From assembly GCF_905397375.1 (NCBI RefSeq), contig NZ_CAJPVG010000001.1, positions 372,001-436,000 of the forward strand: a stretch of DNA of 64,000 nt, in the 5' to 3' direction. The translations under genes and the position numbers were made by a program. Positions 1 to 6,969 of this stretch are shown one piece after another (position 1 is the stretch's first letter; each line of letters begins with the position of its first letter). A model generated the notes under the pieces. The model saw nothing but the letters and a program-made list of their open reading frames with translations. It did no database searches and was not told the origin of the DNA. The DNA comes from Ralstonia mannitolilytica (GTDB taxonomy: Bacteria; Pseudomonadota; Gammaproteobacteria; Burkholderiales; Burkholderiaceae).

Positions 1-349
1 TGATGCCGATGTCGAGCACGAACGCTTCCCACAGACCGACGTCGAGCCACCAGGCGGCCAGCGGCACCAGCATCAGGACCAGCCCGCCTTCGAACAGGCA
101 GGCATGGACCACCCGCAGGATCACGGTGCGCGAGAGCCTGTAGCGACGCTCCACGCGCTCGAAGATGGCGTTGAACACCATGTTCCACACCATCGCCACT
201 GCCGCAAACATGAGCGTCATCACGCCCATTTCGGCCAACGGCAAATCCATCAGCCAGCTAAACAGCGGCGCGCAGATCAGCATGGCAACCAACTCGAACG
301 TCAGCGCATGGACAAGGCGCTCGGCCGGCGTTTTCTGTATGACTTGCAT
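1..349 (-). CDS. PACE family multidrug efflux transporter (3' end cut by window)
   Basis: Small membrane pump of the proteobacterial antimicrobial compound efflux (AceI-like, chlorhexidine-type) family, acting in the inner membrane. The 116 visible residues carry the family signature ERLVHALTFE near the N-terminus; Glu19 corresponds to the acidic residue essential in AceI. Three hydrophobic helices are visible (about 13-33, 39-60, 78-103) and a fourth begins at the window edge, so roughly 30 residues are missing. The ATG at 349-347 is preceded by GGAGG at about 8 bases. An ATG five bases upstream is out of frame. The gene is divergent from a LysR gene, the arrangement seen for aceI and its regulator aceR. 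Family assignment is firm; the substrate is not known. Confidence 0.85.
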   Translation of the reverse strand, partial: MQVIQKTPAERLVHALTFELVAMLICAPLFSWLMDLPLAEMGVMTLMFAAVAMVWNMVFNAIFERVERRYRLSRTVILRVVHACLFEGGLVLMLVPLAAWWLDVGLWEAFVLDIGI

Positions 350-383
350 TGCATATACCTCCAAAGAACAGGGGTATTTTCAT

Positions 384-395
384 CGGTACGAACCG
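384..395. promoter_or_regulatory. inverted repeat in divergent PACE/LysR promoter (site 1)
   Basis: CGGT-ACGA-ACCG dyad lying 34 bases upstream of the PACE start codon. With the second dyad at 414-430 it forms the two-site layout typical of LysR-controlled divergent promoters. The function is inferred from position and symmetry only. Confidence 0.4.
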
Positions 396-413
396 TATGA
401 TCCAGTTCTTTGA

Positions 414-430
414 TATCGGTTTTTCCGATA
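414..430. promoter_or_regulatory. LysR-type operator candidate (T-N11-A dyad, site 2)
   Basis: Perfect inverted repeat TATCGG-TTTTT-CCGATA. T416 and A428 give the classic LysR T-N11-A spacing inside the dyad. It lies between the divergent PACE and LysR start codons, 33 bases before the LysR ATG, so it could serve autoregulation and control of the pump. Confidence 0.55.
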
Positions 431-463
431 CTATGGGCGCTATGCCGCTCGCCGGAGGACTCA

Positions 464-1348
464 ATGCGTCATTCACCCGAAGCCTTGCTCGCCTTTGCCG
501 AAGCCGCCACGCTCGGTTCCTTTTCCGCCGCCGCCCGCAAATTGGGCAAGCGGCAGTCCACGATCAGCGAGGCGATCGCCAATCTCGAAATCGACCTGGG
601 CCTGACGCTGTTCGACCGCAGCACGCGCCAGCCCACGCTGACGGAGGCGGGCCGCGCCATGTTCACGCAGGTGCGCCGCGTGCTCGAGGCCAGCGAGCAG
701 ATGGACCGGCTCGCCGCGCAGATGGCTGGTGGGCTGGAGGCACGTCTCACGCTGGTGGTGTCCGATACCTATCAGTCCGACCGCTATGAGCAGACGCTCG
801 CCACGCTCGAGCAGCGCTACCCCGAACTTGAACTCGAATGCCTGATCGCCGAGCACGAAGACGTGGTCGACATCATCCAGCTGGGCCGTGCCCAGATCGG
901 CCTGGTGGCCGCGCAGGCGGCATATCCGGCCGATATTGGATGGGCAACCATTGCGGAACAATCGGAGATCGGATTGTTCGTGGGGCTGCAGCACCCACTC
1001 GCCCGATACGGCGACGAGGAAGTGCCGCACGCCATACTCCGTGAGGCGCGCGAGCTGCGGCTGAACACGTTCGTCGATCCGACGGGCCCGCGAACCGACG
1101 CTGTGCCCGTGCGCAGCCTGCGCCGCTGGTCGGCGCCGAGCTACCTGATGCTGCTGGAAATGGCGGTGCTGGGCTTCGGCTGGACGGAACTGCCGCGCTG
1201 GCTGGTGGACCACTTTGCCGCCGACCGCCTGCACGAAATCCGCGCACGGGGCTGGCCCCGCCAGGTGCAGGTCGATGCAGTATGGTCGCGCAACCGTACG
1301 CTGGGCCAGGCAGGGGCGTGGCTGCTCGAAACCATGCTGTCGGGCTGA
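464..1348 (+). CDS. LysR family transcriptional regulator
   Basis: A 294-residue LysR regulator with the winged helix-turn-helix at residues 1-60 (motif FSAAARKLGKRQSTISEAI) and a substrate-binding domain from about residue 90. The start at 464 follows GGAGG at about 5 bases and gives the usual MRHSPEALLAFAE-type N-terminus; the upstream in-frame ATG at 410 lies inside the operator region and would add 18 unlikely residues. It is divergent from the PACE pump, so it probably senses a pump substrate or polyamine-like effector and activates the pump gene. The effector is unknown. Confidence 0.85.
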   Translation: MRHSPEALLAFAEAATLGSFSAAARKLGKRQSTISEAIANLEIDLGLTLFDRSTRQPTLTEAGRAMFTQVRRVLEASEQMDRLAAQMAGGLEARLTLVVSDTYQSDRYEQTLATLEQRYPELELECLIAEHEDVVDIIQLGRAQIGLVAAQAAYPADIGWATIAEQSEIGLFVGLQHPLARYGDEEVPHAILREARELRLNTFVDPTGPRTDAVPVRSLRRWSAPSYLMLLEMAVLGFGWTELPRWLVDHFAADRLHEIRARGWPRQVQVDAVWSRNRTLGQAGAWLLETMLSG

Positions 1349-1352
1349 TCCG

Positions 1353-2300
1353 TCAAAGCGGCTCGTCCAGCCGTTCGATGATCAGCCGGGACAGACGCGC
1401 CGTCTGCTCCTTGGTCAGCGTGAATTCCACGCCGAACGATGGAAACGCCGTCGTGCCTTCTTGCACCGACGACGTACCGGCCACGCGCCCCACCAGAGCG
1501 AAATCCTCCTGCTGCCCGTCGACGTAGGCGCTGAAGTCCAACGCAATGCGGTCGCCCGACCGAAACGTCGGGGCGGCACTCTGCACAAGGGCTCCGTTCA
1601 GGCAGATATCGCGCAGCACGGCGACGCGGTCCGTCGGCGCCGGGCACTGCCCTTCGGGACGCACCGTCGCACCAATGCGCACCTGCACCCGCCGCGCACG
1701 CCGCAACGGCATCTTTTGGACCTTGGCGGGCATGGACAACACGAGATAAGGCACCGGGAACTGGCCCGTCGCGACCACGCTGCACATCATGGTGATGACC
1801 GCGCGGCCCGAGAAGCCGCGCACCATCAGCACGTCGCGCGCTTCGGGCCGCAACGTGCGCTTGGCATCGGCAGGCTGCGTGATGAAGAGCGCCTCGCCTT
1901 CCACGTAGCCGATCAACCGGCACGGCAGAGGCCCGCGCAACGGCGCCGACTTCTCGTGGACTTGCAGCACGGTTCCGATGCTCAGCCCCGTGGCGCCCAG
2001 GCGCGGCCTGCCTTCCGGCGGTTCCTTGGGAGGCTCGGTGCCGGCGGTGTCCTGGGTGTCGACCTGCGTCAACGCCAGCACGGGCCCATGCTGGAACAGG
2101 AGCCGCACATCGTCGGGGTCGTGCACGACAACGCCGGCGGGCAACAGCAGACGGCCAGCGGGGTCGCCCATGATGAAAGGCAACGGTTGCCCGATCGGTA
2201 CATCGTCCTGCGTGAGTTGCCGTGCGGCTTGGATCATGTCTTGGGGCGAGTCGTCTGTCGTGGCCACGGGCAAAAATGCCCGGGCAGGAACCTCCGGCAT
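1353..2300 (-). CDS. PilZ domain protein, flagellar-brake (YcgR)-like
   Basis: Cytoplasmic c-di-GMP receptor candidate. The C-terminal PilZ domain (about residues 200-315) carries RRARR (the RxxxR motif) and, about 30 residues on, DICLNG, a DxSxxG-like motif in which Ser is replaced by Cys. The N-terminal half resembles the YcgR N-domain that precedes PilZ in flagellar brakes. It ends 4 bases from the end of the convergent LysR gene. The start is uncertain: an in-frame GTG at 2345 would add 15 residues, and neither start has a strong ribosome site. It stands alone with no flagellar genes nearby. Confidence 0.7.
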   Translation of the reverse strand: MPEVPARAFLPVATTDDSPQDMIQAARQLTQDDVPIGQPLPFIMGDPAGRLLLPAGVVVHDPDDVRLLFQHGPVLALTQVDTQDTAGTEPPKEPPEGRPRLGATGLSIGTVLQVHEKSAPLRGPLPCRLIGYVEGEALFITQPADAKRTLRPEARDVLMVRGFSGRAVITMMCSVVATGQFPVPYLVLSMPAKVQKMPLRRARRVQVRIGATVRPEGQCPAPTDRVAVLRDICLNGALVQSAAPTFRSGDRIALDFSAYVDGQQEDFALVGRVAGTSSVQEGTTAFPSFGVEFTLTKEQTARLSRLIIERLDEPL

Positions 2301-2384
2301 CTTGCAACAATGGCCGGTAAACCGACGGACATCAACCCCCCTCACGCGGCCTCATGCTGACGCCCGTCAACGGCAAGCGTTTTG

Positions 2385-2783
2385 TCATCCGGCCAGCGCC
2401 GTCGCCTCGATCTCCACGGCCAGGCCGTAGTGCAGCGTCGGCACCGGCACCACCGCACGCGCCGGGCGCACGTCCCCGATCCACGTACGGTACAGCGCAT
2501 CGAAAGCCGGCCAGTGCGTTTCCATGTCGGTCACGTATACGCGCACCTGCACGAGGCGCGAGCGGCTGGTGCCCGACGCGGCCAGCACGGCGTCGAGGTT
2601 GGACAACACTTGCCGCACCTGCGTCTCGAACGGCGCGTCGACGAGTTTTTCACCGGCCGGCGTCACGGGAATCTGGCCGGCCACGAAGACGAAGCCGTTG
2701 GCGCACACCGCGTGCGAGTAGTGCCCGGCGGGCGGGCGCAGCGCCGGCGCGTTGAGATAGCGCGCCTCGGTCGTGTCGCTCAT
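2385..2783 (-). CDS. RidA family 2-iminobutanoate/2-iminopropanoate deaminase
   Basis: A 132-residue RidA (YjgF/YER057c) protein. RidA enzymes hydrolyse the reactive enamine/imine intermediates released by PLP dehydratases to 2-oxo acids and ammonia. Arg109 in RPARA and Glu124, 15 residues later, match the substrate-binding Arg and the Glu of active RidA proteins. The ATG overlaps the stop of the upstream dehydratase by four bases (ATGA), so the two are translationally coupled. The pairing fits a role in clearing the dehydratase's own intermediate. Confidence 0.87.
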   Translation of the reverse strand: MSDTTEARYLNAPALRPPAGHYSHAVCANGFVFVAGQIPVTPAGEKLVDAPFETQVRQVLSNLDAVLAASGTSRSRLVQVRVYVTDMETHWPAFDALYRTWIGDVRPARAVVPVPTLHYGLAVEIEATALAG

Positions 2784-3748
2784 GCGTGCTCCAGAACGAG
2801 CCTGGCGAAGTGCTGCAGGTCGACATTGCCCCCCGAGATGACGATGCCGACGCGCCTGCCGCGCACATCGACCTTGCCTTGCAGCGCCGCCGCGGCAGCC
2901 AGGCAGCCCGTAGGCTCGACCACCGACTTCATGCGGCCCGCAAAGAAGCGCATGGTGGCGACGAGTTCTGCATCGCTGACCGTGACGATGTCGTCGACGA
3001 GTTGCCGGATCACGGCAAACGTGTAGCGGCCCAGATGCTGGGTCTGCGCGCCGTCGGCCAGCGTCTTGGGCGTATCGATATGGACGATCTCGCCACGGCG
3101 CAGGCTCTGCTGGCCGTCGTTGCCGGCTTCGGGCTCCACGCCGATGATCTTGCAGGCGGGGTTCAGTGCGCGTGCGGCCGTGGCACACCCCGAGAGCAGC
3201 CCGCCGCCGCCCAACGGGGTGAGCAGCACGTCGAGCGGGCCGACTTCTTCGATCAGTTCCTTGGCCGCCGTGCCCTGCCCGGCCATCACGTGCGGATGGT
3301 CGTACGGCGGGATCAGCGTGAGGCCGTGTTCCTCGGCCAGCTTGCGGCCGATGGCCTCGCGGTCTTCGGTGTAGCGGTCGTAGAACACGACTTCACCGCC
3401 GTAGCCGCGCGTGGCTTCCACCTTGATGACAGGCGCATCCTTGGGCATGACGATCACCGCGCGCATGCCGAGCAGCCGCGCCGACAAGGCAATGGCCTGC
3501 GCATGGTTGCCCGACGAGAACGTGATCACGCCCGCCTTGCGCTGCTCGGGCGTGAACTGCAGCAGCGCGTTGTATGCGCCGCGAAACTTGAAAGCACCCA
3601 TGCGCTGGAAGTTCTCGGCCTTGAAGAACAGCTCTGCGCCGGTCTGCGCGTTGGCGGTGCACGAGGTCAGCACGGGCGTCTTGTGCGCCACGCCTTGCAG
3701 GCGGGCATGCGCGGCAGCAATGTCGTCGTACGAAAGGGGCAGGCTCAT
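2780..3748 (-). CDS. PLP-dependent threonine/serine or 3-hydroxyaspartate dehydratase
   Basis: A 322-residue fold-type II PLP enzyme. Lys54 in FKFRGA should form the Schiff base; SSGNHAQ (78-84), GGGGLLSG (180-187, phosphate loop) and SGGN near 305 are the other family motifs. There is no C-terminal ACT domain, so it is not an isoleucine-feedback-regulated IlvA. Length and sequence type fit catabolic threonine dehydratase, serine racemase-like enzymes or threo-3-hydroxyaspartate ammonia-lyase; the exact substrate cannot be read from sequence. It is the middle gene of a three-gene operon with four-base overlaps on both sides. Confidence 0.83.
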   Translation of the reverse strand: MSLPLSYDDIAAAHARLQGVAHKTPVLTSCTANAQTGAELFFKAENFQRMGAFKFRGAYNALLQFTPEQRKAGVITFSSGNHAQAIALSARLLGMRAVIVMPKDAPVIKVEATRGYGGEVVFYDRYTEDREAIGRKLAEEHGLTLIPPYDHPHVMAGQGTAAKELIEEVGPLDVLLTPLGGGGLLSGCATAARALNPACKIIGVEPEAGNDGQQSLRRGEIVHIDTPKTLADGAQTQHLGRYTFAVIRQLVDDIVTVSDAELVATMRFFAGRMKSVVEPTGCLAAAAALQGKVDVRGRRVGIVISGGNVDLQHFARLVLEHA

Positions 3749-4425
3749 GCAATGTCCTCGGAGTTTTCGGGCAGGTAGGTGTAGACGGTGGAGCGCGCCA
3801 CGCCGAGCGTCTGCGCGACTTCAGACAACGCGCGGCGCAGGTTCAGCAGGCCGCTGGCGGCCAGTTCTCGCATGGCCTCGCGGCGCTGGTCGAGCGTCAT
3901 CGCCATGGGTGTGGTGTTGCGCGCGACGGCAAAGCGTTCGAGTGCGGCACGCACTTCTTCCACGCGGCGGGGCGCGAGCGACTCGGCCACCGGCGGCGCT
4001 GCCACGTCAATGCGCACCAGTTGCGTGAGGCCGGCCGTCACGGCGCCGAGCATCGACACGTCCATGTTCAGGCAGATGGCGGCCACGTACTCGCCGCGGC
4101 TGTTCTTCAGCCCGATCGACGTGCTCTTGGCCGGCCGCCCATCGGGAAACCGGTTGGCGTAGTTTTCGATGACTTCCGGGAAGCCGGGATCGGCCATGCG
4201 CGCCAGGCCCATTTCCGTCGCGGCGTCGCCCACCCGGCGGCCCGAAAGATTGTTGGCGATGGCGACCACGGAATGGTCGGGATCGGTCAGGTCGTGCAGC
4301 ACGACCTCCACCAGCGGCGCCAGGGTCTTGCCCAGCGCCTCGACGATCTTGCGCCCCTCGCGCAGGAGGAGGCGGTTTTCTTCAGCAGCCCTCATGGGTG
4401 TTGACGATACGTTATTTTTTGACAT
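3745..4425 (-). CDS. YheO-type PAS / helix-turn-helix transcriptional regulator
   Basis: Regulator with an N-terminal YheO-like PAS domain (about residues 20-130, including LVEVVLHDLTDPDHSVVAIANN) and a C-terminal HTH (about 185-226, ending LSEVAQTLGVARSTVYTYLPE). It is related to DauR-type regulators of amino-acid catabolism. Its stop overlaps the dehydratase start by four bases, so it is first in the operon. The ATG at 4425 lies inside a dyad. A second in-frame ATG at 4395 may be the true start (residue 11, MRAAEEN), because promoter-like elements sit directly upstream of it. Confidence 0.75.
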   Translation of the reverse strand: MSKNNVSSTPMRAAEENRLLLREGRKIVEALGKTLAPLVEVVLHDLTDPDHSVVAIANNLSGRRVGDAATEMGLARMADPGFPEVIENYANRFPDGRPAKSTSIGLKNSRGEYVAAICLNMDVSMLGAVTAGLTQLVRIDVAAPPVAESLAPRRVEEVRAALERFAVARNTTPMAMTLDQRREAMRELAASGLLNLRRALSEVAQTLGVARSTVYTYLPENSEDIA

Positions 4426-4433
4426 TTCGTCAA
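4419..4433. promoter_or_regulatory. TTGAC-N5-GTCAA dyad at operon start
   Basis: Perfect inverted repeat TTGAC-ATTTC-GTCAA. Read on the minus strand it begins with TTGACG, followed 18 bases later by TATCGT, a plausible sigma70 -35/-10 pair whose start site would fall near the ATG at 4395. It is probably the operator and promoter of the regulator-dehydratase-RidA operon. Function is inferred. Confidence 0.4.
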
Positions 4434-4609
4434 TGTAATGAGGCTCTGGCACGCGCCGTCGGCCACCTCGCGCCACCGCTGAACTGTTACGCAATGGTCA
4501 ACGTTGCAGCCTTTGTCTTCTGACAAACCCTCGGTGTGGTCAACGCGCGCCCTTGGCCGGCGTTAATCGGTCACGCACGTATCCCGTGTGCCTCGTTGAG
4601 GGTCTCGTT

Positions 4610-5155
4610 ATGAAACTGTCTGCGTTGATGTTTTCGATGGGTGCGCTGGTGATGGGATCGGCGTTTGCGCAGGGCACCGCGGCGCCGGCCGCGCCCGCCG
4701 CCGCGGCACCTGCTGGCGTGCACGCAGTCTGCAAGGACGGCACGCCTTATAGCGGGGCGACCCTCAAGGGTGCCTGCCGCGGTCATGGCGGCGTCGACAA
4801 GAAGGCCAGCGCCGCGAGCGCCTCGACGGCACCTGCTCCGGCGCCGGCCCCTGCGGCCGCTGCACCGGCCAAGCCGGCTGCTGCCGCGCCCGCTGCACCT
4901 GCTGCAGCACCCGCCCCGACGCCCGCGCCGGCCAAGCCCGTTGCCGCTGCACCCGCCAAGCCGGCTGCCGCAGCGCCAGCCACCGTGGCTGCCGGTGGCG
5001 GCCCCGACAAGGTCTGGGCCAACGCCACCACCAAGGTCTACCACTGCGCGGGCGACCGTTACTACGGCAAGACCAAGCAGGGCCAGTACATGACCGAAGC
5101 CGACGCCAAGGCCCAGGGCATGCGACCGAGCCGAGGCAAGGGCTGCGCCAAGTAA
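4610..5155 (+). CDS. secreted DUF3761-like protein with Ala/Pro/Lys-rich linker
   Basis: A 181-residue exported protein. The signal peptide MKLSALMFSMGALVMGSAFA is clear, and the ATG at 4610 has GAGGG 8 bases upstream. After the signal comes a DUF3761-type segment (CKDGTPYSGATLKGACRGHGG), then an Ala/Pro/Lys low-complexity linker of about 70 residues with repeated AKPAAAAPA units. A C-terminal Cys/Tyr module (KVYHCAGDRYYGKTKQGQYM, ending KGC) follows. Both end modules recur in proteobacterial secreted proteins of unknown function. The linker probably acts as a flexible spacer, possibly within the cell envelope. Confidence 0.75.
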   Translation: MKLSALMFSMGALVMGSAFAQGTAAPAAPAAAAPAGVHAVCKDGTPYSGATLKGACRGHGGVDKKASAASASTAPAPAPAPAAAAPAKPAAAAPAAPAAAPAPTPAPAKPVAAAPAKPAAAAPATVAAGGGPDKVWANATTKVYHCAGDRYYGKTKQGQYMTEADAKAQGMRPSRGKGCAK

Positions 5156-5230
5156 GCGCCGCCGCCTGCTGCTGACACCGCACGCCGCGCCCGCCTGGTC
5201 GCGGCGTCTTCCTTTTCTGCCCTGCATCGC

Positions 5231-6934
5231 ATGCCTTCACACCAGGAACAATCCGCCACCGCGCTGCAGCACGCAGAGAACTTCGCGCCGCTGGCCGCGC
5301 CCCCGCAGACGCCGCAGCGCCGCGTGCTGGGCGATGTGGTCGCCGGCCTGTCGATTGCGGGCCTGCTGCTGCCCGAAGCCGTCGCCTATGCGGGCATCGC
5401 GAGCCTGCCGCCGCAGGCAGGGCTGATCGCGCTGCTGTGCGGCCTCGTTGTCTACGCGCTGCTCGGCACAAGCCGGTTTGCCATCGTCTCGGCCACATCG
5501 TCGTCTGCGGCGGTGCTGTTCGCGACGGTGCTCCCGGAGCCCGGCACGAACGGCGCGACGGCACTCACGATGGCGGCGGCGCTCGTCATCGCGACGGGCG
5601 TGTTGTTCATCCTGGCCGGGCTGGCACGGCTGGGCGGCATGTCGGACTTCATCGCGCGGCCGGTGCTGCGCGGCTTCACGTTCGGGCTGGCACTGACCAT
5701 CGCCATCAAGCAGTTGCCGAAGATCCTGGCGGTGCCCGTGCACCACAGCGACACCCTCCGCGTGGTACTGGACCTGCTCGGCAGCACGGGAAGCGCCAAC
5801 CGCTACAGCGCGGCGCTCGGCGCGGTGGCACTTGTGCTGCTCTTCGGGCTCGGGCGCTGGGGGCGCATTCCGGCCACGCTGGTCGTCATCGTGCTCGCCA
5901 TCGCAGTGGGCTATGGCGTCGACTGGCATGCTTATGGCATTGCCGTGGTGGGCCAGATCGATCTGCAGAACGTGAGCTTCGGCGTGCCGAGCCTGGGCCG
6001 CGTGCAATGGATGCAGAGTGCGGAGCTCGGCTTTGCGCTCATGCTGATCCTGTATGCCGAGTCGTACGGCTCGATCCGGAACTTCGCGCTCAAACACGGC
6101 GACAGCATGTCGGCCAACCGCGACCTCGTCGCGCTGGGCTGCGCGAATCTGCTGTCGGGCCTGCTGCACGGCATGCCGGTCGGCGCCGGGTATTCCGCCA
6201 CGTCGGCCAACGAGGCGGCGGGCGCGCAGTCACGGCTGGCCGGGCTGTGCGCGGCGGCCGTGGTGGCGCTGATCGTCTGGCTGTTCCTTGCGCAGCTCGC
6301 ACGGATTCCCGAGCCGGTGCTGGCCGCGATCGTGATCTTTGCCGTCAGCCATTCGCTGCACCCGGGCGTGTTCAAGCCGTACTGGACATGGCACCGCGAT
6401 CGCCTCGTCGTCATCGCCGCGCTGCTGGCCGTGCTGGTGCTTGGCGTGCTGCACGGGCTGCTGGCGGCGATCGGCGTGAGCCTGCTGCTGACGCTGCGCC
6501 AGCTCTCCGAGCCCAACGTGAGCGTGCTCGGACGCCTGCGCGACAGCCATGATTTCGTCGATGTGTCCCTGCACGCCGACGCGAAGCCGCTGCCTGGCGT
6601 ACTGATCGTCCGGCCGGAGGTGCCGCTGTTCTTCGCCAATACCGAACGCGTGCTCGGCAACGTGCGGGCGATGCTGCAGCAGCCGTACGACGTGCCCTTG
6701 CGCACGATCATGCTGAGCCTCGAAGAAACGCCCGACGTCGATGGCTCGGCCATCGAGGCCTTGCGCATCTTTGCGGCGGAATGCGCGGCGCGCGGCCTGC
6801 AGCTGATGCTGGTGCGGCTCAAGCCGCGTGCGCTGGCCGCCCTGCTGCGCGCCACCGACGAAACGCTGCGCCCGGCGATGCTGCACGAATTGAGCGTCGA
6901 TGAGTGCGTGCAGTCCCTGGCCGCCGGCGGTTGA
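5231..6934 (+). CDS. SulP family inorganic anion transporter with STAS domain
   Basis: A 567-residue SulP/SLC26 permease. The N-terminal membrane domain (residues about 30-420) has the family pattern LLLPEAVAYAGIASLPPQAGL in its first helices. A cytoplasmic STAS domain occupies the last 110 residues (PEVPLFFANTERVLGNV through the DVDGSAIEAL region). It should carry an anion such as sulfate, bicarbonate or a dicarboxylate by symport across the inner membrane. No sulfate-assimilation genes adjoin it and no carbonic anhydrase is fused, so the anion is undetermined. No clear ribosome site precedes the ATG. Confidence 0.9.
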   Translation: MPSHQEQSATALQHAENFAPLAAPPQTPQRRVLGDVVAGLSIAGLLLPEAVAYAGIASLPPQAGLIALLCGLVVYALLGTSRFAIVSATSSSAAVLFATVLPEPGTNGATALTMAAALVIATGVLFILAGLARLGGMSDFIARPVLRGFTFGLALTIAIKQLPKILAVPVHHSDTLRVVLDLLGSTGSANRYSAALGAVALVLLFGLGRWGRIPATLVVIVLAIAVGYGVDWHAYGIAVVGQIDLQNVSFGVPSLGRVQWMQSAELGFALMLILYAESYGSIRNFALKHGDSMSANRDLVALGCANLLSGLLHGMPVGAGYSATSANEAAGAQSRLAGLCAAAVVALIVWLFLAQLARIPEPVLAAIVIFAVSHSLHPGVFKPYWTWHRDRLVVIAALLAVLVLGVLHGLLAAIGVSLLLTLRQLSEPNVSVLGRLRDSHDFVDVSLHADAKPLPGVLIVRPEVPLFFANTERVLGNVRAMLQQPYDVPLRTIMLSLEETPDVDGSAIEALRIFAAECAARGLQLMLVRLKPRALAALLRATDETLRPAMLHELSVDECVQSLAAGG

Positions 6935-6969
6935 CACGCACGAGGCGCGGCGGCCACGACTGCCATCGG

